A stretch of 64,000 bases of DNA, from positions 1 to 64,000 of the forward strand of contig CAIQVJ010000108.1 in assembly GCA_903875225.1 (NCBI GenBank). Reading direction: 5' to 3'. The notes below the pieces were generated by a model. It had not been told where the DNA came from. It did no database searches and saw nothing but the letters and a program-made list of their open reading frames with translations. Source of the stretch: an uncultured Pseudomonadota bacterium (GTDB lineage Bacteria; Myxococcota_A; UBA796; SXON01). Made by a program: the position numbers and the translations under genes. Of this stretch, positions 59,719-64,000 are shown piece by piece (the first letter of the stretch is position 1; each line of letters begins with the position of its first letter).

Positions 59719-61638
59719 TCACTCCCCTGCCCGCGACTCCCACCGTTCTTCCTGCAATTCCTCCCGTGTCGCGCGCTCCACCGACATGCCCATCGCGCCG
59801 ACCACAGGCTCCGCGCGCCGGTTCTGCGTGATCCAGCTCCCCCGCGCGACGCCCGGCGGGACCAGCGCACCCGGGCCGTAGCCGATCAGGTCCGTCCTGC
59901 CCCAGGCCTGCAACGCCTCGCGGATCGCCGGATATTCCTCGGGCTTCCACCAGAACATGAGGCTTCGCTGCCGCGCCCGCTCCTTGTGGCCGCGCGCGAC
60001 GGGCACGGCATCCTTGGAGTGGGGATCGAAGCCGCTCACATACATCGCCGTGGAGAGCGTTCCGGGCGTGGGCATGAACATCTGCACCTGCCGGCACTGC
60101 AGGCCATGATCCTTCATGTAGAGCGCGAGCTCGATGGCCTCCTTCGGGCCCGTCCCCGGATGCGCACACTGGAAATACGGGACGATGAACTGTTTTTTTC
60201 CGGCGAGCTCAGACGCTGCTCGAAAGCGTTTCATGAAGTCCGCGAAGTGCGTGATCTCCGGCTTGCGCATCCGGTGCAACGTCGTGACGCTCACGTGCTC
60301 CGGCGCGGTCGTCAGGTTGCCGGAGACGTGGTGGGCCGCGATCTCCTCGACGAACCCGCTGTCGAGCGCCGCGAGGTCGTACCGGATGCCCGAGTTCACG
60401 AACACGCGCTTCACCCCCGGCATGGTCCGAACCGTGCGCAGGAGCTTCATGTACGGCCCGTGGTCGGTCCCGTAGTGTTTGCAGCGCACCGGGTGCAGGC
60501 AGCTCACGCGCCGGCAGATCGCGTTGGCCGCCTCGTCGTTGCAGCGCATGTGGAACATGTTGGCGGTGGGCCCGCCGAGATCCGAGATCACGCCGTTGAA
60601 GCCCTTCTGCTGCGTCAATCCGACGACTTCGCGCTCGATGCTCTCCGGGGAGCGACTCACGACGTCCTTCCCCTGGTGCAACGTGAGCGCGCAGAACGAG
60701 CAGCCACCCGAGCACCCGCGGTTGATCGTGATGCTCCCCCGGATGCTCTCGAAGGCCGGGACCGGCTCGCGGTAGCAGGGATGCGCGGCGTTCTGGTACG
60801 GCAGTTCGTACAGCCGATCGAGCTCGGAGGTCGTGAGCGCGCGAGCGGCGGGGTTGCACCAGATGGCGCGGTCTCCGGTCCGCTGCATCAGCGGCTTCGC
60901 ACACGAAGGGTTCGCCTCGCGGTACAGGTGGACCGTGAGCTTGTTGAACTGCAGCGGATCGCGCTCACACTCCTCGAAGCTCGGGAGCTCGGTGGCAGCG
61001 CCTGGTTCCGCGAGCTCCGCTTCCTTCTTGCCCATCGCCCAGGCCACCCCGGGGACCGTGCGGCAGTCGACGATGGACTTTCCGGCCCGGAGCCGCTCGG
61101 CGATCTCCACGATCGGCAGCTCGCCCATGCCGTGGACGAGCAGGTCTGCCTTGGCGTCGAGCAGGATCGACCGGCGCATCTTGTCCGACCAGTAGTCGTA
61201 GTGGGCGAACCGGCGCAGGCTGGCCTCGATCCCCCCGAGCACCACGGGAACACCCGGATACGCCTGCTTGACCCTGTTGGAATAGGCGATGCACGCGCGG
61301 TCGGGCCGCAGCCCCGCGACCCCGCCGGGCGTGTAGGCGTCGTCCGTGCGGATCCGCCGCGATGCGGTGTAGTGGTTGACCATCGAGTCCATGTTCCCGC
61401 TGGTCACGCCGAAAAAGAGCCTCGGCCGCCCGAGCGCCTGGTAGGGCAGAGGCGAGTCCCAGGCTGGCTGCGCGATCACGCCGACGGTGAAGCCATGGGC
61501 CTCCAGCCAACGCCCGACGAGCGCGACGCCGAACGTGTTGTGGTCCACGTAGGCGTCCCCGGTCACGAGGATGATGTCCAGCGGCTCGTCGCCGGCCTCC
61601 TCCAGGGTCATCGGGAGGAACCGACGGGCGGGGATCAC
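59719..61638 (-). CDS. YgiQ-family radical SAM protein
   Basis: 639 residues from GTG 61638, whose overlap with the ugd stop (GTGA) and position just before RRFLPMTLEEAG fit the E. coli start region FLPMS; ATG 61611 is the alternative. Early domain ILVTGDAYVDHNTFGVALVGRWLEAHGF, VLGGIEASLRRFAHYDYW; radical SAM cluster in SITINRGCSGGCSFCALTLHQG (CxxxCxxC), SNGLT-like FNGVISDLGGPTANMF and CxxC pairs CRRVSCLHPVRCKHY; later EHVSVTTLHRMRKP and IVPYFQCAHPGTG. Family members (UPF0313) have no firm substrate. The protein is somewhat shorter than the 700-740 of E. coli, with a compact C terminus. Confidence 0.9.
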   Translation of the reverse strand: MIPARRFLPMTLEEAGDEPLDIILVTGDAYVDHNTFGVALVGRWLEAHGFTVGVIAQPAWDSPLPYQALGRPRLFFGVTSGNMDSMVNHYTASRRIRTDDAYTPGGVAGLRPDRACIAYSNRVKQAYPGVPVVLGGIEASLRRFAHYDYWSDKMRRSILLDAKADLLVHGMGELPIVEIAERLRAGKSIVDCRTVPGVAWAMGKKEAELAEPGAATELPSFEECERDPLQFNKLTVHLYREANPSCAKPLMQRTGDRAIWCNPAARALTTSELDRLYELPYQNAAHPCYREPVPAFESIRGSITINRGCSGGCSFCALTLHQGKDVVSRSPESIEREVVGLTQQKGFNGVISDLGGPTANMFHMRCNDEAANAICRRVSCLHPVRCKHYGTDHGPYMKLLRTVRTMPGVKRVFVNSGIRYDLAALDSGFVEEIAAHHVSGNLTTAPEHVSVTTLHRMRKPEITHFADFMKRFRAASELAGKKQFIVPYFQCAHPGTGPKEAIELALYMKDHGLQCRQVQMFMPTPGTLSTAMYVSGFDPHSKDAVPVARGHKERARQRSLMFWWKPEEYPAIREALQAWGRTDLIGYGPGALVPPGVARGSWITQNRRAEPVVGAMGMSVERATREELQEERWESRAGE

Positions 61639-62936
61639 GGGCGGCCGATGCAGCGGTACTCGAAGCCCATCTGGCGGAGCTCCGCGGGGTTCCAGATGTT
61701 GCGGCCGTCGAACAGCACGGGGGTCTTCAACTTCTGCATCACGACGCCGAAGTCCGGGGCCCGGAACTCGTTCCACTCGGTCACGAGGATCAGCGCATCT
61801 GCGCCCTCGGCGGCGTCGAGCGCCCGATCGGCGAAGGTGATGCGGTCACCGAGGATCCTGCGCGCCTCGTGCACGGACTCGGGATCGTAGGCGCTCACGG
61901 TCGCGCCGGCGTCGAGCAGGCGGTCGATCACGACGAGCGCGGGCGCCTCGCGCATGTCGTCGGTCTCGGGCTTGAAGGAGAGCCCCCAGATCGCGAAATG
62001 CCGGCCCTTCAGGTCGGGGCCGAAGCGTTGGATCACCATGTTCGCGAGCCGGTGCTTCTGGGCATCGTTCACGGCTTCGACCGCCCCGATGACCTCCAGC
62101 TCGATGCCGTTCTCGCGCGCGGTCTCCTGGAGGGCGCGGACGTCCTTCGGGAAGCACGATCCGCCGTAGCCCGCACCCGGGAAGAAGAAGCGCAGGCCGA
62201 TGCGACTGTCGCTCCCGGCGCCCCGCCGCACGGCGTCGACGTCTGCCCCCACCACGTCGCAGAGCTTCGCGATCTCGTTGATGAAGCTGATGCGCGTCGC
62301 CAGGAAGGCGTTGGCGGTGTACTTGCAGAGCTCGGCGGACCGGTTGTCCATGAAGATGATCGGCTTGCCCGAGCGCACGAGCGGCGCGTAGAGGTCCTCC
62401 ATCACCTTGCGTGCGTGCTCGGTCGCGTGCCCGCACACGATCCGGTCGGGCCGCAGGAAGTCGTCGATCGCCGCGCCTTCCTTGAGGAACTCGGGGTTCG
62501 AGACGACGTCGTACTCGAACTTCATCGTGTCCTTGAGGATCGCACGGACCTTGTCGGCGGTGCCCACCGGCACGGTGCTCTTGATGATGACGGTCACGTC
62601 GCCCGTCGCGTTCGCTGCGACGTCGCGCGCCACCTGGAACACGCCAGAGAGGTCGGCGGACCCGTCTGCCGACGACGGCGTTCCCACCGCGATGAACACC
62701 ACCCGGGCCTCGGCGAGCGCGCCCTGCACGTTGCGACTGAAGGAGAGGCGCCCCTCGCGCACGTTGCGGTCGATCAGCTGATCGAGGCCTGGCTCGTAGA
62801 TCGGGACCTTCCCCGCCTGCAGCGCGGAGATCTTGCCCTCATCGGTGTCCACCCCAGCAACCGTGTGGCCCATGTCGGCCATGCAGGTGCCAACGACGAG
62901 GCCGACATACCCGGTACCAACGACTGTGATCTTCAT
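61635..62936 (-). CDS. ugd: UDP-glucose 6-dehydrogenase
   Basis: 433 residues. Rossmann motif VVGTGYVGLVVGTCMADMGH at the N terminus, EPGLDQLIDRNV, FIAVGTPS, TVPVGTADK, EFLKEGAAIDDFLRPDRIVCG, the central linker KYTANAFLATRISFINEIAKLCD, catalytic Cys in GGSCFPKDVRAL, and WGLSFKPETDDMREAPA. It oxidises UDP-glucose twice to UDP-glucuronate with NAD+, a precursor of capsule, exopolysaccharide and lipid A sugars. Its own polysaccharide cluster is not in the window. ATG 62936 begins after a 74-nt gap, where TCCCGG (62989-62994) and CCGGGA (63001-63006) form a 6-bp hairpin that may end transcription of the upstream gene. Confidence 0.95.
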   Translation of the reverse strand: MKITVVGTGYVGLVVGTCMADMGHTVAGVDTDEGKISALQAGKVPIYEPGLDQLIDRNVREGRLSFSRNVQGALAEARVVFIAVGTPSSADGSADLSGVFQVARDVAANATGDVTVIIKSTVPVGTADKVRAILKDTMKFEYDVVSNPEFLKEGAAIDDFLRPDRIVCGHATEHARKVMEDLYAPLVRSGKPIIFMDNRSAELCKYTANAFLATRISFINEIAKLCDVVGADVDAVRRGAGSDSRIGLRFFFPGAGYGGSCFPKDVRALQETARENGIELEVIGAVEAVNDAQKHRLANMVIQRFGPDLKGRHFAIWGLSFKPETDDMREAPALVVIDRLLDAGATVSAYDPESVHEARRILGDRITFADRALDAAEGADALILVTEWNEFRAPDFGVVMQKLKTPVLFDGRNIWNPAELRQMGFEYRCIGRP

Positions 62937-63010
62937 CTGATTCTCCGAAACCTGGGTGGTGGGCTCGCAAAGCAGCCCCGAAAGAGGCTCCCGGGCCTAA
63001 CCGGGATCCG

Positions 63011-64000
63011 TCAGCGCGTCAGTACGTCCGGACCGAGAGCCCCGTGAATCAGTACGGCATCGCGCTTGACCGAAAGATCAAAGGCGTCGATCCCCTCCGC
63101 CTTCGCTGTCGCATCGACGCAGTCGGCGAGCGCGCGATTCACCGAGCGCCAGGACGATTCCTCCTTCTCGAACGCCGCGCGGCCCAGGTCCTCGATGCGG
63201 ACGAACTCGACATGGTCGTCCAGCGCCTTCCCGGCCACCTGGTCCTCCGGCTCCAGCCAGCCCTCCGGGCGCACACGCTCCTCCCCCCGAAGCAGCACGC
63301 TCCTCCACGGCGCCTTGCTGTCCCCGAGCGTCCAGTCGCCCTCGGCCCTGAGCAGGCCCGCGCCTGGCTGCACAGCCTCGGTCTCGAATCCGAAGTCGGC
63401 CCGGAGCGTGAGCGTACGACCACCGCAGATCGAACGCAGCGGCTGGTCCACCAGGCCGGCCAACGTGGCGTCACGGACTGGTGGCAGGGTCGAGGCCCGA
63501 CGGGCATCCTCGTCGTCGAGCACCACCCCGACCCACCCCAGCAGGTCGACGAGGCGCAACTCGGACAGGGTGAGTTCGTGGTTCGTGGCCCCGGGCTCGA
63601 CCTCGAGCACGCCGATGTGGAACGTTCGGCCGACCACCATCCGCGGCAGATCGAGTCGCTGCGGCCCGTCGGTGTCCTCCACCGGGATGCTGACGCGTCC
63701 GCCGTCGTCGACCCCCACCGAGAGGGTTCGCACCCGGGGACTGCTGGCATATCGCTGCGACGAGCCCTGGTCCCCGTTCCAGAGTTCGAGCCCGACGAGG
63801 CCGAACGGATCCTTCAACGAGATCTCGACAGACTCGCCGATGCCGTCCCCCGCCTTGCCCTCGGTCCAGCCGAAGTTGAGCCGGTGGTCGAAGAGGAGGT
63901 TCGGGTGGTGGGCCTCGGAGGGGGGGAGCACCGAGCTTGCGCGCACCGAGCCCTTGACCGTTCGCGGCGGCCGGAGCGGGAGGGCGCCCCCCCGCTGCCG
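63011..64000 (-). CDS. Protein with discoidin-like (NADase-type glycan-binding) domain, 5' truncated
   Basis: The frame is open from the window edge to TGA 63011 (about 330 codons); an internal GTG at 63946 is not taken as start. Residues just after it contain NLLFDHRLNFGWTEGKAGDGIGESVEIS and LVGLELWNGDQGSSQRYASSPRVRTLSV, the layout (LFD...W.EG..G.GIGE.. / ..NG......Y..N.R) of the NADase-type glycan-binding domain, a discoidin-like fold. A conserved-looking C-terminal half (EDQVAGKALDDHVEFVRIEDLGRAAF, DAFDLSVKRDAVLIHGAL) is unfamiliar. Upstream sequence at the window edge is Pro/Arg-rich. It may be membrane-attached N-terminally, but that part is missing. Confidence 0.7.
   Translation of the reverse strand, partial: RQRGGALPLRPPRTVKGSVRASSVLPPSEAHHPNLLFDHRLNFGWTEGKAGDGIGESVEISLKDPFGLVGLELWNGDQGSSQRYASSPRVRTLSVGVDDGGRVSIPVEDTDGPQRLDLPRMVVGRTFHIGVLEVEPGATNHELTLSELRLVDLLGWVGVVLDDEDARRASTLPPVRDATLAGLVDQPLRSICGGRTLTLRADFGFETEAVQPGAGLLRAEGDWTLGDSKAPWRSVLLRGEERVRPEGWLEPEDQVAGKALDDHVEFVRIEDLGRAAFEKEESSWRSVNRALADCVDATAKAEGIDAFDLSVKRDAVLIHGALGPDVLTR

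Noticed and set aside
59095..61890. 931-residue plus-strand ORF opposite amidase and YgiQ genes
   Set aside because: Shadow of two well-recognised genes; no domain or start context.

Overview
The window is a GC-rich chromosomal stretch from what is most likely a Myxococcota-type (deltaproteobacterial) bacterium. This is inferred from very high GC, many small lipoproteins with Asp/Thr-rich linkers, MopE-like 'DDNCDGTADEGC' repeats, membrane tails of the Cys-hydrophobic-Arg (MYXO-CTERM) kind, Ser/Thr kinases with C-terminal sensor domains, and a complete aerobic caa3-type oxidase locus. Genes are densely packed. Many same-strand neighbours overlap by 1-8 nt (ATGA, GTGA, TGATG, TAGTG, TTGA), so translational coupling is probably common. 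I see no insertion sequence, phage, integrase or CRISPR array.

Left part (1-18.3 kb): the end of a histidine kinase, a GH25 muramidase lipoprotein, a formylglycine-enzyme-like lipoprotein beside an STM4013-type alkaline-phosphatase-superfamily hydrolase, DUF362 ferredoxin plus LD-carboxypeptidase, a second membrane-bound sulfatase-fold protein, an MBL-fold hydrolase, a receiver-J-TPR protein divergent from pabB-thiE, then mgtE. The mgtE leader has a 15-codon upstream ORF and an SD-occluding hairpin. DUF4920, VIT and WD40 genes, a decayed gene and an unusual tRNA-Ile(UAU) follow.

Middle (18.4-38.3 kb): sucCD; a pseudokinase-SUMF1 fusion; an overlapping SRPBCC-TPM-Tim44-like-DNA methylase operon; a GAF histidine kinase; a long overlapping operon rlmI-like-yfhO-like-xseA-moeA-mobA; and a pair of M16 peptidases, one active and one lacking the zinc site.

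Accessory-looking part (38.4-45.2 kb): one overlapping operon of an active Ser/Thr kinase with PEGA domain, an exported protein, a MopE-like protein with a sorting tail, a small receiver protein and a second tailed exported protein, followed by a CotH-family lipoprotein. This is the best candidate for an undescribed system: a signalling pair with surface-displayed products.

Right part (45.2-64 kb): a respiratory operon read on the minus strand (surf1-ctaA-ctaB-ctaC-ctaD-ctaE-ctaF/cyt c, then ctaG, a YtkA-like lipoprotein, a MauG-like dihaem protein, two Cys-rich lipoprotein paralogues, type 2 IPP isomerase and a LapA-like protein). Haem A is made by CtaB/CtaA, assembled with CtaG/SURF1, and used by an oxidase carrying two covalently attached cytochrome c domains (on subunits II and IV). 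The window closes with a methyltransferase, amidase, YgiQ radical SAM protein, UDP-glucose dehydrogenase and a truncated discoidin-like (NADase-type) protein.
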